Assembly (NCBI GenBank): GCA_002305505.1
Contig: DBRC01000047.1
Span: 12,062 to 40,825, forward strand
Direction: 5' to 3'
Length of the DNA stretch: 28,764 nt
Origin: Prevotella sp. UBA1378
Lineage (GTDB): Bacteria; Bacteroidota; Bacteroidia; Bacteroidales; Bacteroidaceae
Below, in pieces: positions 16,185-23,899 of this stretch. Position 1 is the first letter of the stretch; each line of letters starts with the position of its first letter. The notes below the pieces were generated by a model. That model saw only the letters and a list, made by a program, of their open reading frames with translations. It made no database searches and was not told where the DNA came from. Position numbers and translations under genes: made by a program.

Positions 16185-16880
16185 ATGGACTGGGAGGCAC
16201 TGATACAATTTGACAAGCAGTTGTTGCTGGCTTTGAACGGCAGTGAGTCGTTGTTCCTTGACGGTCTCATGATGACGCTCACCAAGACGACTACATGGAT
16301 ACCGTTGTACATATCCTTGTTCTACCTCGTGTTGAAAAACAATGAGAGTGTGCAGCACATCTTGCTGATTGTCGGTTGTGCAGGCTTGTGCGTATTGTTT
16401 GCCGGAACGGTCGACGATGCCATCGTGAAGCCCCTCGTAGGGCGGTGGCGGCCGACCCATGATCCGCAAATCGGACTGCTGGTCGACGTGGTGAACGGCT
16501 ATCGTGGCGGCAGTTACGGTTTCTTTTCCGCCCATGCTGCCAATACGTTCAGTGTAGCGGTGTTCTTCTGCTTGCTGGTGCGCAGCAAGATTCTTTCGGT
16601 AGCCCTTGTGTCGTGGTCGCTCGTCAACTGCTGGACACGTATTTACCTTGGTGTGCATTATCCCGGAGATATTCTTTTCGGACTGCTATGGGGGGGCGTG
16701 GTAGGCTGCGCCGTCTACTATTTCTATTACCGCATCCGTAAGAACTTGGGCGGCGGCGTGAATTTCGTCTCATCGCAATATACTTCTAAGGGCTATCGGA
16801 TTACCGATGTAGATGTCGTCGTCAGTGTCTTGATGTTCACATTGGTGTATGCGCTCGTGAAAGCCTGCTTCATGCAATAA
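16185..16880 (+). CDS. Membrane PAP2-family lipid phosphatase
   Basis: A 231-residue, multi-helix inner-membrane protein of the PAP2 / PgpB type. Motif 1 is K82-x6-R89-P90 (KPLVGRWRPTHDP), motif 2 is FFSAH 113-117 with H117 as the acid/base histidine but Ala in place of Gly and Phe-Ser before it, and motif 3 is T151-R152-x5-H158-x3-D162 (TRIYLGVHYPGDILFG), with H158 as the nucleophile. Such enzymes remove phosphate from undecaprenyl pyrophosphate, phosphatidylglycerol phosphate or lipid A. It starts 2 nt after the batD-batE stop, so it is probably translationally coupled. The active-site histidines and arginines are all present. It is unrelated in layout to the soluble tandem PAP2 protein at the left end. 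The substrate is not determinable. Confidence 0.92.
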   Translation: MDWEALIQFDKQLLLALNGSESLFLDGLMMTLTKTTTWIPLYISLFYLVLKNNESVQHILLIVGCAGLCVLFAGTVDDAIVKPLVGRWRPTHDPQIGLLVDVVNGYRGGSYGFFSAHAANTFSVAVFFCLLVRSKILSVALVSWSLVNCWTRIYLGVHYPGDILFGLLWGGVVGCAVYYFYYRIRKNLGGGVNFVSSQYTSKGYRITDVDVVVSVLMFTLVYALVKACFMQ

Positions 16881-16887
16881 TGACAAA

Positions 16888-18102
16888 ATGGAAACGAAAC
16901 ATATACAAATAAGCGACTATAGTTATCCCTTGCCCGACGGACGCATCGCCAAATTCCCTATAGCGGAGCGCGACCATTCTAAACTGTTGGTGTACGACCG
17001 CGGGGAGGTGGGCGAGGATGTTTTCTACCGGTTGCCGGACTATCTGCCCGAAGGGGCGTTGATGGTATTCAATAACACCAAAGTGATTCAAGCCCGCATG
17101 CATTTCCGCAAAGAGACGGGAGCCTTGGTCGAGGTGTTCTTGCTCGAACCGGCCGAGCCTGCTGATTACGAACTGATGTTCCAGACGGCAGGGCACTGTT
17201 CTTGGTTCTGTCTGGTGGGCAATTTGAAGAAGTGGAAAGAAGGCGCCCTGCGCCGTGAGCTCAATATCAACGGCCGGCATCTCACGCTTACCGCCGCCCG
17301 CAAAGGAGAACATAAAGGCTGCCACCGGATTGATTTCAACTGGGATAATCCCTGCGTGTCGTTTGCCGAAATACTTGAAGCCGTAGGCGAGCTCCCCATT
17401 CCGCCTTACTTGAACCGGGAAACGCAGGAAAGCGACAAGCAGACCTATCAAACGGTTTATTCGAAGATAAAAGGCAGTGTGGCGGCACCTACAGCCGGGC
17501 TGCATTTTACCGAAAGGGTACTCGAAGCGTTAGACCGGCGCGGTATCGACCGTGAGGAGCTTACGCTGCATGTGGGTGCCGGTACGTTCAAGCCGGTGAA
17601 GAGCGGCGAGATAGAGGGGCACGAGATGCATGCCGAGTATATCTGTGTGCGGCGGCAGACATTGGAGAAACTAATCCAGCACGGCTGTGCGGCTATTGCC
17701 GTCGGCACAACCAGTGTCCGCACGCTCGAAAGCTTGTATTATATAGGACAGAAATTGCATGGCCATCCGGAACTGGCGGAGGAGCAATTGCATGTGAATC
17801 AGTGGGAACCTTACGAAACCCCCAATGAGATAACACCTGCCACAGCTATCCGGAATATCATCGACTGGCTTGAGCTCAACGGGTTGAATGCGTTGCACTC
17901 CAGCACACAGATTATCATTGCGCCGGGATACGACTACAAGATAGTGAAGATGCTTATCACCAACTTCCATCAGCCGCAAAGCACATTGCTGCTGCTTGTA
18001 AGCGCTTTTGTAAAAGGTGATTGGCGCCGTATCTACGATTATGCGCTGGGACACGGTTTCCGGTTCTTGAGCTATGGCGACAGCAGTTTGCTTATACCCT
18101 AA
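16888..18102 (+). CDS. QueA-like S-adenosylmethionine:tRNA ribosyltransferase-isomerase family protein
   Basis: A 404-residue protein with the QueA hallmarks: LMVFNNTKVIQARM (58-71), TYQTVYSKIKGSVAAPTAGLHFT (187-208), LTLHVGAGTFKPV (225-237), HEMHAEY (245-251), AVGTTSVRTLES (271-282), IIAPGYDY (343-350), TNFHQPQSTLLLLVSAF (358-374) and FRFLSYGDSSLLI. QueA moves the ribose of S-adenosylmethionine to 7-aminomethyl-7-deazaguanine in tRNA, forming epoxyqueuosine. This protein is about 50 residues longer than usual QueA, with extra sequence at about 285-338 between the TTSVR and APGY motifs and further divergence in the middle domain. Bacteroidetes often carry such a long form besides canonical QueA, so the symbol is withheld. 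It lies 7 nt after the PAP2 gene and 20 nt before the next. Confidence 0.9.
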   Translation: METKHIQISDYSYPLPDGRIAKFPIAERDHSKLLVYDRGEVGEDVFYRLPDYLPEGALMVFNNTKVIQARMHFRKETGALVEVFLLEPAEPADYELMFQTAGHCSWFCLVGNLKKWKEGALRRELNINGRHLTLTAARKGEHKGCHRIDFNWDNPCVSFAEILEAVGELPIPPYLNRETQESDKQTYQTVYSKIKGSVAAPTAGLHFTERVLEALDRRGIDREELTLHVGAGTFKPVKSGEIEGHEMHAEYICVRRQTLEKLIQHGCAAIAVGTTSVRTLESLYYIGQKLHGHPELAEEQLHVNQWEPYETPNEITPATAIRNIIDWLELNGLNALHSSTQIIIAPGYDYKIVKMLITNFHQPQSTLLLLVSAFVKGDWRRIYDYALGHGFRFLSYGDSSLLIP

Positions 18103-18122
18103 AAACGATAAAAATAAAAAGA

Positions 18123-19226
18123 ATGAAAATAGGAGATAAAGTAAGATTCGTAAGTGAAACGGGAGGAGGGACCGTTGCCGGATTCAAGGGCAATAACATC
18201 GTGCTCGTAGAAGACGAAGACGGCTTCCAGATACCGATGCTTGTTACTGATGTCGTGGTTGTCGGCGATGACGACTATAGTACGGCCCGGATAGTGGAGA
18301 ACAAGAAAAGTTCCGGTAAGCCGCAACCCCCTGCCGTCAGACCAGGACCGGCTGTTGATGATGATGACGACCCGTCCGACCGTCCTGTCACTTTCAAGGC
18401 GTCTGCCGAAGAGCGCAGGGGTGGCGACAAGTTAAGTGCCTACCTCGCCTTTGTGCCCATTGACATACGCGAGCTTACCTCCACGCGTTTCGAGACCTAC
18501 ATCGTCAACGACAGCAACTATTACATGCAATATGTTTATCTTTCGGCAGAAGGAACCAATTGGCATGTACGCTCGGTAGGTGAAATAGAGCCGAACACCA
18601 AGCTCTATATCGAGGAGTTTGGCCGTGACATGCTTAGCGAAATGGAGCATATTTGTCTGCAGATGATTGCCTACAAGCGCGACAAGGGCTTTTTGCTGAA
18701 ACCCGCAGTCAATGTGCAATTGCGTTTGGATGCAGTGAAGTTTTACAAACTGCATACCTTCCAGGAAAATGATTTCTTCGAACAGCCGGCACTGCTACAT
18801 ACCGTTATAGAAAACGACAAGGAAGCCCGGCCGTTGGTTATCGACGTGCAGAAGATGAAGCAGGAGATGATGAACAAGGCGAAGGGCAGTTCCCAACCGC
18901 CATCGCCCCCCCAGCAGCAGAAGCAGGACAAGCACGGGAAAGACACTCCCGTCGTTGTCGACCTCCATGCCGGCGAACTGTTTGATACCATGGCGGGGCT
19001 CGAACCGTCGGACATCCTCAACTACCAGTTGGAGACATTCCGTAATACCCTCAAGCTATACGGGAAGAAAAAGGGGCAGAAAATCGTCTTTATCCACGGA
19101 AAGGGAGAAGGTGTATTGCGCCGTGCGCTGATTAATGATTTGCAGTATCGTTTCAAGCACTACCACTATCAAGATGCTTCGTTCCAAGAATACGGTTATG
19201 GTGCGACACAAGTAACAATCAGATAA
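18123..19226 (+). CDS. DUF2027 and Smr-domain protein
   Basis: A 367-residue protein; the ATG at 18123 follows the queA-like stop by 20 nt and begins the typical MKIGDKVRFVSETGGGTVAG. An N-terminal small beta domain (1-60) resembles a Tudor/KOW-like barrel. A proline- and aspartate-rich linker (about 62-88) follows, then the DUF2027 domain (about 100-245; LAFVPIDIRELTSTRFETYI), a Q/P/K-rich linker (250-275) and an Smr domain (277-365) with DLH (280-282) and the active loop HGKGEGVLR (325-333). Smr domains of MutS2 and related proteins are nucleases acting on DNA, RNA or stalled ribosomes. This combination is characteristic of Bacteroidetes. No ATPase or clamp domain of MutS2 is present, so mismatch repair is unlikely. 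The role is unknown. Confidence 0.9.
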   Translation: MKIGDKVRFVSETGGGTVAGFKGNNIVLVEDEDGFQIPMLVTDVVVVGDDDYSTARIVENKKSSGKPQPPAVRPGPAVDDDDDPSDRPVTFKASAEERRGGDKLSAYLAFVPIDIRELTSTRFETYIVNDSNYYMQYVYLSAEGTNWHVRSVGEIEPNTKLYIEEFGRDMLSEMEHICLQMIAYKRDKGFLLKPAVNVQLRLDAVKFYKLHTFQENDFFEQPALLHTVIENDKEARPLVIDVQKMKQEMMNKAKGSSQPPSPPQQQKQDKHGKDTPVVVDLHAGELFDTMAGLEPSDILNYQLETFRNTLKLYGKKKGQKIVFIHGKGEGVLRRALINDLQYRFKHYHYQDASFQEYGYGATQVTIR

Positions 19227-19236
19227 AGAGAAGGCG

Positions 19237-21192
19237 ATGATGAAGTATGGGTTCATTACGGTAGCAGCGGCGGTACCGGCCGTGAAAGTGGCGGATACCG
19301 GTTATAATGTAAAAGAGATAGAACGCCAGATTGTTGAAGCCGACGGACTGGGGGTGGAAATCGTGTGTTTCCCCGAGCTTTGCCTTACGGGATATAGCTG
19401 TCAGGATTTGTTTCATGGACAGCTGTTGCTCGACGAGGCCGAAGCAGCCTTGATACAGTTGCTCTCGTCTACGCGCAAACTGGATGTCATCAGCATCGTC
19501 GGCATGCCCGTATCCGTAGGCGGCCTGCTGCTTAATTGTGCTGCGGTCATCCAACACGGGGTATTGCTGGGTATTGTCCCCAAGACTTATCTGCCCAATT
19601 ATGGCGAATTTTACGAAAAGCGGTGGTTCGCCTCTGCCCAAGACTTGAATCCCGCGGAAATCTATTTGGCCGGCAACCTTGTGAAGGTTTCATCCGAGTG
19701 CCAACTCTTCGTTACGGCCGGCGGCGTAAAGTTCGGCGTGGAAATATGCGAAGACGTGTGGGCGCCTATTCCTCCGAGCAATCATTTGGCATTGGCTGGA
19801 GCCGATATCATCTTCAATGTCTCTGCGAGTGATGAACTCATTGGCAAGCATGCCTATCTCAAGTCGCTCTTGGCTCAGCAGAGTGCCCGCACCATAAGCG
19901 GCTACGTCTATTCGAGCTGCGGATTCGGCGAAAGCACCCAAGATGTGGTGTACGGCGGCAATGCCATGATATTCGAGAACGGGCAGATGTTGGCAGAAGC
20001 CGAACGCTTTTCTTACCGGCCACAATTGAAAGTCAGTCAGATTGACGTCGAACGGTTGCGTACAGAGCGCCGCATGAACACCACGTTCGTTAATGCCCAG
20101 CGTTCGGCCACGGCCGTCTGTGTCGCTGCAAAGCCAGTGGGGGAGAGCGTGCATGAGTTCCGCTTCCTCCGCAATATCGACCCGTTGCCGTTCGTCCCTA
20201 AGGGCAAGGACGATATGGCCGCACGTTGTGAAGAGATATTGCAGATACAAACCGCCGGTTTGGCCAAGCGTTTGCATCATACCGGCAGCAAGCGGATTGT
20301 TATCGGCATCAGCGGAGGGCTTGATTCTACTTTGGCCCTTCTTGTCTGTGTACGTGCTTTCGACCGGCTGAACCTCGACCGCAGGGGGATTGTTGGCGTG
20401 ACGATGCCCGGATTCGGGACCACAGGGCGTACCCGCAACAACGCTGTCCGGCTAATGGGTTTCTTGGGCGTTACATCCGAGGAAATCAATATCTCGAAGA
20501 GCGTGATGCAACATTTCGAGGACATCGGGCAAGACCCCTCCAATCACGACGTGACATACGAAAACTCGCAGGCAAGGGAGCGCATGCAGATTCTCATGGA
20601 CCTCTCCAACAAACTGGGCGGTCTCGTCGTGGGTACGGGCGATTTGAGCGAACTTGCGCTCGGATGGGCAACCTATAACGGCGACCACATGTCGATGTAC
20701 GGTGTAAATGCGGGTATACCAAAGACATTGATACGCCATCTCGTAAGATATGTTGCTGATAATGACGCCGACCCACAATCAAAGGCTACGTTGCTCGACA
20801 TCATAGATACCCCGATCAGTCCGGAACTGGTGCCGGCTGATGAACAGGGGAATATCTTGCAGAAAACAGAAGACCTCGTGGGGCCTTATGAACTGCACGA
20901 TTTCTTCCTCTATTATTTCCTCCGCCACGGCTTCCGCCCTTCAAAGATTTATGCCATGGCATGCGAAGCCTTCGGCGGAAAGCATCCTGAAGCGTGTACC
21001 TACGGTGCAGACACTATCCGCCATTGGCTTAAAACTTTCTGCCGGCGCTTCTTCAACCAGCAGTTCAAACGCTCGTGCCTTCCCGACGGCCCGAAGGTGG
21101 GTAGCATCAGCCTTAGTCCGCGCGGCGACTGGCGCATGCCTTCAGACGCCTCAAGCGCTATTTGGATGAAAGAATGCGACGAACTGGATTGA
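19237..21192 (+). CDS. nadE: Glutamine-dependent NAD+ synthetase
   Basis: A 651-residue two-domain enzyme that makes NAD from nicotinate adenine dinucleotide, ATP and glutamine. The N-terminal nitrilase-type glutaminase domain (about 1-290) has the complete triad: E47 in CFPELCLTGYS, K116 in VPKTYLPNYGEFYE and C171 in GVEICEDVWAP. The C-terminal synthetase domain (about 325-640) has the PP-loop SGGLDST (359-365), MPGFGTTGRT and GTGDLSELALGW. The length and all motifs are those of the long, channel-forming bacterial NadE. A second ATG three bases later (19240) could also be used; a purine-rich AAAGAGAAGG precedes both. It lies 10 nt after the Smr gene and 29 nt before the helicase, in the distal part of the Bat-headed operon. 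Confidence 0.97.
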   Translation: MMKYGFITVAAAVPAVKVADTGYNVKEIERQIVEADGLGVEIVCFPELCLTGYSCQDLFHGQLLLDEAEAALIQLLSSTRKLDVISIVGMPVSVGGLLLNCAAVIQHGVLLGIVPKTYLPNYGEFYEKRWFASAQDLNPAEIYLAGNLVKVSSECQLFVTAGGVKFGVEICEDVWAPIPPSNHLALAGADIIFNVSASDELIGKHAYLKSLLAQQSARTISGYVYSSCGFGESTQDVVYGGNAMIFENGQMLAEAERFSYRPQLKVSQIDVERLRTERRMNTTFVNAQRSATAVCVAAKPVGESVHEFRFLRNIDPLPFVPKGKDDMAARCEEILQIQTAGLAKRLHHTGSKRIVIGISGGLDSTLALLVCVRAFDRLNLDRRGIVGVTMPGFGTTGRTRNNAVRLMGFLGVTSEEINISKSVMQHFEDIGQDPSNHDVTYENSQARERMQILMDLSNKLGGLVVGTGDLSELALGWATYNGDHMSMYGVNAGIPKTLIRHLVRYVADNDADPQSKATLLDIIDTPISPELVPADEQGNILQKTEDLVGPYELHDFFLYYFLRHGFRPSKIYAMACEAFGGKHPEACTYGADTIRHWLKTFCRRFFNQQFKRSCLPDGPKVGSISLSPRGDWRMPSDASSAIWMKECDELD

Positions 21193-21221
21193 TATTACTT
21201 ACCCTTTTAAAAAGACGACAA

Positions 21222-22541
21222 ATGGATATAAATGAAATACTGGACAAACTGAATATCAATGCTCTTAATGCCATGCAGGAAGAGGCGGTGCACTGCGTGC
21301 TGCGCACCAATCACGACATGGTAATCTTGTCGCCTACAGGCTCCGGAAAGACACTGGCTTATCTGTTGCCGTTGGTGCAACAGCTGGACAATACGGCTGA
21401 TGATGTGCAGGCTGTCGTGGTTGTCCCGGGGCGCGAGCTCGCTTTACAGTCTGACACGGTATTGAAGGATATGGGTTCCGGCCTCCGCTCGCTCAGTTGC
21501 TACGGAGGGCGCCCGGCCATGGACGAGCATAAATGGCTGAAAGACATAAAACCGCATATCGTCTTCGGGACGCCGGGGCGTCTCAACGACCACATTGATA
21601 AAGGGAATATTTCCCCTTACGGTGTGCGTTTCCTGATTATCGACGAGTTCGACAAATGCCTTGAAATGGGATTTAACGATGAAATGTCGAAACTGGTAAA
21701 AAAACTGCCTGGTGTCCGCAGGCGCTTCCTGCTGTCGGCTACCGACGCCGAGCAGATACCCCATTTCGTGCAGCTCGGCCGTACGGACAAGTTCGATTAT
21801 CTGCAAGCCGAAGAACAGGTTCCGGAACGGGTAGCCCTCTACCGTGTCGACAGCCCCGTGAAAGACAAGCTTGAGACGCTCAGCCAGCTGCTCCGCTCTT
21901 TAGGCAGCCAAAGCTCAATAGTATTCCTCAATTACCGCGACTCTGTAGAACGCACCGACGAATATCTCCGTAAACGCGGTTTCTCCACCAGCGCTTTCCA
22001 CGGAGGCATGGAACAAAAAGAACGCGAGGATGCCCTCTATAAGTTCTCCAATGGCTCGGCCAATGTCTTTGTCTCTACCGACCTTGCTTCGCGCGGCCTT
22101 GACATTCCCGGTATCGACAATATCATCCACTACCATTTACCGCAGGGAGAAGACGGTTATATCCACCGTGTCGGCCGCACAGCCCGTTGGGACGCACATG
22201 GCAGGGCTTTCCTTGTCCTTGGCCCGGAAGAGAGTATTCCCGATTTCATCCAAGGCAATGCGGAAAGTTATGAGCTTGTTGGCGATTTGCCGGAACCAGC
22301 CTTGCCCAAGATGGCCACACTCTATATCGGTAAAGGCAAGAAAGATAAAATAAGCAAAGGCGACATCGTGGGCTACCTTTGCAAGAAAGGCGGCCTTGAA
22401 CCCAATGAGATTGGACGTATAGACGTGAAAGACCGTTATGCGTACGCTGCCGTTGCCCGTCATAAGCTGGAGCAGGTTATCAAGCAAACCTGCGGCGAGA
22501 AAATAAAAGGCATACGTACGGTAGTGGAGCCTGTGCGGTAA
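21222..22541 (+). CDS. DbpA-like DEAD-box RNA helicase
   Basis: A 439-residue protein; the start at 21222 (MDINEILDKLNINALNAMQEE) is preferred over an in-frame ATG inside nadE. The helicase motifs run in order: I SPTGSGKT (37-44), Ia PGRELA (69-74), GG, Ib TPGRL (117-121), II DEFD (141-144) instead of DEAD, III SAT (172-174), IV IVFLNYRDS, V STDLASRGLDIPG (285-297) and VI HRVGRTAR (315-322). The C-terminal 80 residues (ATLYIGKGKKDKISKGDIVG onward, to VVEPVR) fit the DbpA/CsdA-type RNA-binding domain, which in DbpA targets 23S rRNA hairpin 92, so a part in large-subunit assembly is likely. It is the last gene of the long plus-strand run; the serC promoter follows. Confidence 0.93.
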   Translation: MDINEILDKLNINALNAMQEEAVHCVLRTNHDMVILSPTGSGKTLAYLLPLVQQLDNTADDVQAVVVVPGRELALQSDTVLKDMGSGLRSLSCYGGRPAMDEHKWLKDIKPHIVFGTPGRLNDHIDKGNISPYGVRFLIIDEFDKCLEMGFNDEMSKLVKKLPGVRRRFLLSATDAEQIPHFVQLGRTDKFDYLQAEEQVPERVALYRVDSPVKDKLETLSQLLRSLGSQSSIVFLNYRDSVERTDEYLRKRGFSTSAFHGGMEQKEREDALYKFSNGSANVFVSTDLASRGLDIPGIDNIIHYHLPQGEDGYIHRVGRTARWDAHGRAFLVLGPEESIPDFIQGNAESYELVGDLPEPALPKMATLYIGKGKKDKISKGDIVGYLCKKGGLEPNEIGRIDVKDRYAYAAVARHKLEQVIKQTCGEKIKGIRTVVEPVR

Positions 22542-22563
22542 ATTGTAAAGTCAATCTGACAAA

Positions 22564-22595
22564 TTGCAAGAAATTCTGTAGAAACGCTATATTTG
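22564..22595 (+). promoter_or_regulatory. serC operon promoter, upstream copy
   Basis: TTG (22564-22566), 21 nt spacer, then TATATTTG (22588-22595), an exact TAnnTTTG. The start would be near 22602, giving a leader of about 90 nt before serC. Confidence 0.5.
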
Positions 22596-22606
22596 TGCTA
22601 AAATAT

Positions 22607-22637
22607 TTTGCCGTTTGGAATAAAAAGTGTAATTTCG
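22607..22637 (+). promoter_or_regulatory. serC operon promoter, downstream copy
   Basis: TTTG (22607-22610), 19 nt spacer, then TAATTTCG (22630-22637), which differs from TAnnTTTG at one base. The start would be near 22644, about 50 nt before the serC ATG. The two matches overlap the same region and may both be used, or only one may be real. Confidence 0.4.
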
Positions 22638-22693
22638 CAGCATCTTTTCAATATGTATATTGATTTAAAACTAAAATAATAACTGACAATCAA

Positions 22694-23761
22694 ATGAAGA
22701 AGTACAACTTTAATGCAGGTCCGTCAATGCTCCCTCGCGAAGTGATTGAGAACACAGCCAAGCAGTGTTTAGATTTCAATGGCTCAGGTCTTTCATTGAT
22801 GGAAATCAGCCATCGTGCCAAGGATTTCCAACCGGTAGTTGATGAGGCGGAAGCCCTTATCAAGGAATTGCTCCAGGTTCCTGAAGGTTATTCCGTTATC
22901 TTCCTTGGCGGTGGTGCCTCCCTCGAATTCTGTATGGTACCTTACAACTTCTTAATCAAGAAAGCTGCTTACCTGAACACGGGTACATGGGCAAAGAAAG
23001 CCCTGAAAGAGGCTAAATTTTTCGGTGATGTAGTTGAAGTAGCTTCTTCAGCTGATGCTAATTACACCTTCATTCCAAAAGAATGGGAGTGCCCGGCCGA
23101 TGCCGATTATCTGCACATCACGACGAACAACACGATATACGGAACTGAAATCCGCAAGGATCTCGACGTACAGGTGCCCATGATTGCCGACATGTCTTCC
23201 GATATCTTCAGCCGTCCAATCGACATTGCCAAGTACGACTGTATCTATGCAGGCGCACAGAAGAATCTTGCCATGGCCGGCGTTACCCTGGTCATCTTGA
23301 AAAACGAGAAGCTGGGCAAGGCTCCCCGCCAGATTCCGACGATGCTCGATTACCGTACACATGTAGAGAAAGGCTCGATGTTCAATACTCCTCCTGTCGT
23401 TCCTATTTACTCTGCTCTCGAAACCCTCCGCTGGATTAAGAAGAATGGCGGTGTAGAGGCGATGGACAAGCTGGCCCTCCAGCGTGCGGAGATACTCTAT
23501 TCGGAAATCGACCGCAACAAGATGTTCAGGGGAACGGCTGTAAGCGAAGACCGCTCGGTTATGAACATCTGTTTCGTAATGAACGACGAGTATGCCGAAC
23601 TCGAGAAACCGTTCCTCGACTTTGCTGTCGGGCGCGGCATGGTAGGTATTAAGGGCCACCGCTCTGTAGGCGGATTCCGTGCCAGCTGCTACAATGCCCA
23701 GACCATCGAAGGCGTTAACGCCTTGGTACAGGCAATGAAAGACTTTGAAGCACAGCATTAA
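22694..23761 (+). CDS. serC: Phosphoserine aminotransferase
   Basis: A 355-residue class V PLP-dependent transaminase that converts 3-phosphohydroxypyruvate plus glutamate to O-phosphoserine; it also serves pyridoxal phosphate synthesis in many bacteria. Diagnostic stretches are NFNAGPSMLP at the N-terminus, GSGLSLMEISHR (30-41), FLGGGASLEF (70-79) with the phosphate-binding GGAS, NTGTWAKKA, IADMSSDIFSRP (164-174) and YAGAQKNLAMAG with the Schiff-base lysine K190. The C-terminal GMVGIKGHRSVGGFRAS is typical. It is the first gene of serC-serA-DUF1015-yigZ. Its glutamate co-substrate is produced by the GdhA enzyme encoded at the right end of the window. Confidence 0.98.
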   Translation: MKKYNFNAGPSMLPREVIENTAKQCLDFNGSGLSLMEISHRAKDFQPVVDEAEALIKELLQVPEGYSVIFLGGGASLEFCMVPYNFLIKKAAYLNTGTWAKKALKEAKFFGDVVEVASSADANYTFIPKEWECPADADYLHITTNNTIYGTEIRKDLDVQVPMIADMSSDIFSRPIDIAKYDCIYAGAQKNLAMAGVTLVILKNEKLGKAPRQIPTMLDYRTHVEKGSMFNTPPVVPIYSALETLRWIKKNGGVEAMDKLALQRAEILYSEIDRNKMFRGTAVSEDRSVMNICFVMNDEYAELEKPFLDFAVGRGMVGIKGHRSVGGFRASCYNAQTIEGVNALVQAMKDFEAQH

Positions 23762-23784
23762 TAAAACAAATAAAAACCTACAAA

Positions 23785-23877
23785 GGCACGGGTTGCGCAG
23801 ATTACACTGATTGGAAAAGAGGGGTAATTTACGTAATCCGTATTTTCGTTCTTTTCGAGCGATGCACAATCCGTGCC
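23785..23877. repeat. Long imperfect palindrome between serC and serA
   Basis: The outer arms GGCACGGGTTGCGCA (23785-23799) and TGCACAATCCGTGCC (23863-23877) can pair over 15 positions, with one G-U pair and one mismatch. Inside them GATTAC (23800-23805) and GTAATC (23833-23838) form a nested pair. It fills most of the 138-nt gap of the operon. It resembles the dispersed intergenic palindromes built from words like CACGG-ATT and GATTAC that I recall from several Bacteroidetes genomes, and it could act as a partial terminator or mRNA stabiliser between serC and serA. Confidence 0.6.
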
Positions 23878-23899
23878 CGACTAAAAACAAAAGAATAAC

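Noticed and set aside
22542..22563. Terminator after the DEAD-box helicase (GTCAATCTGAC and flanking AATT words).
   Set aside because: The stem is only 4-5 bp with bulges and has no T-run; too weak to call.
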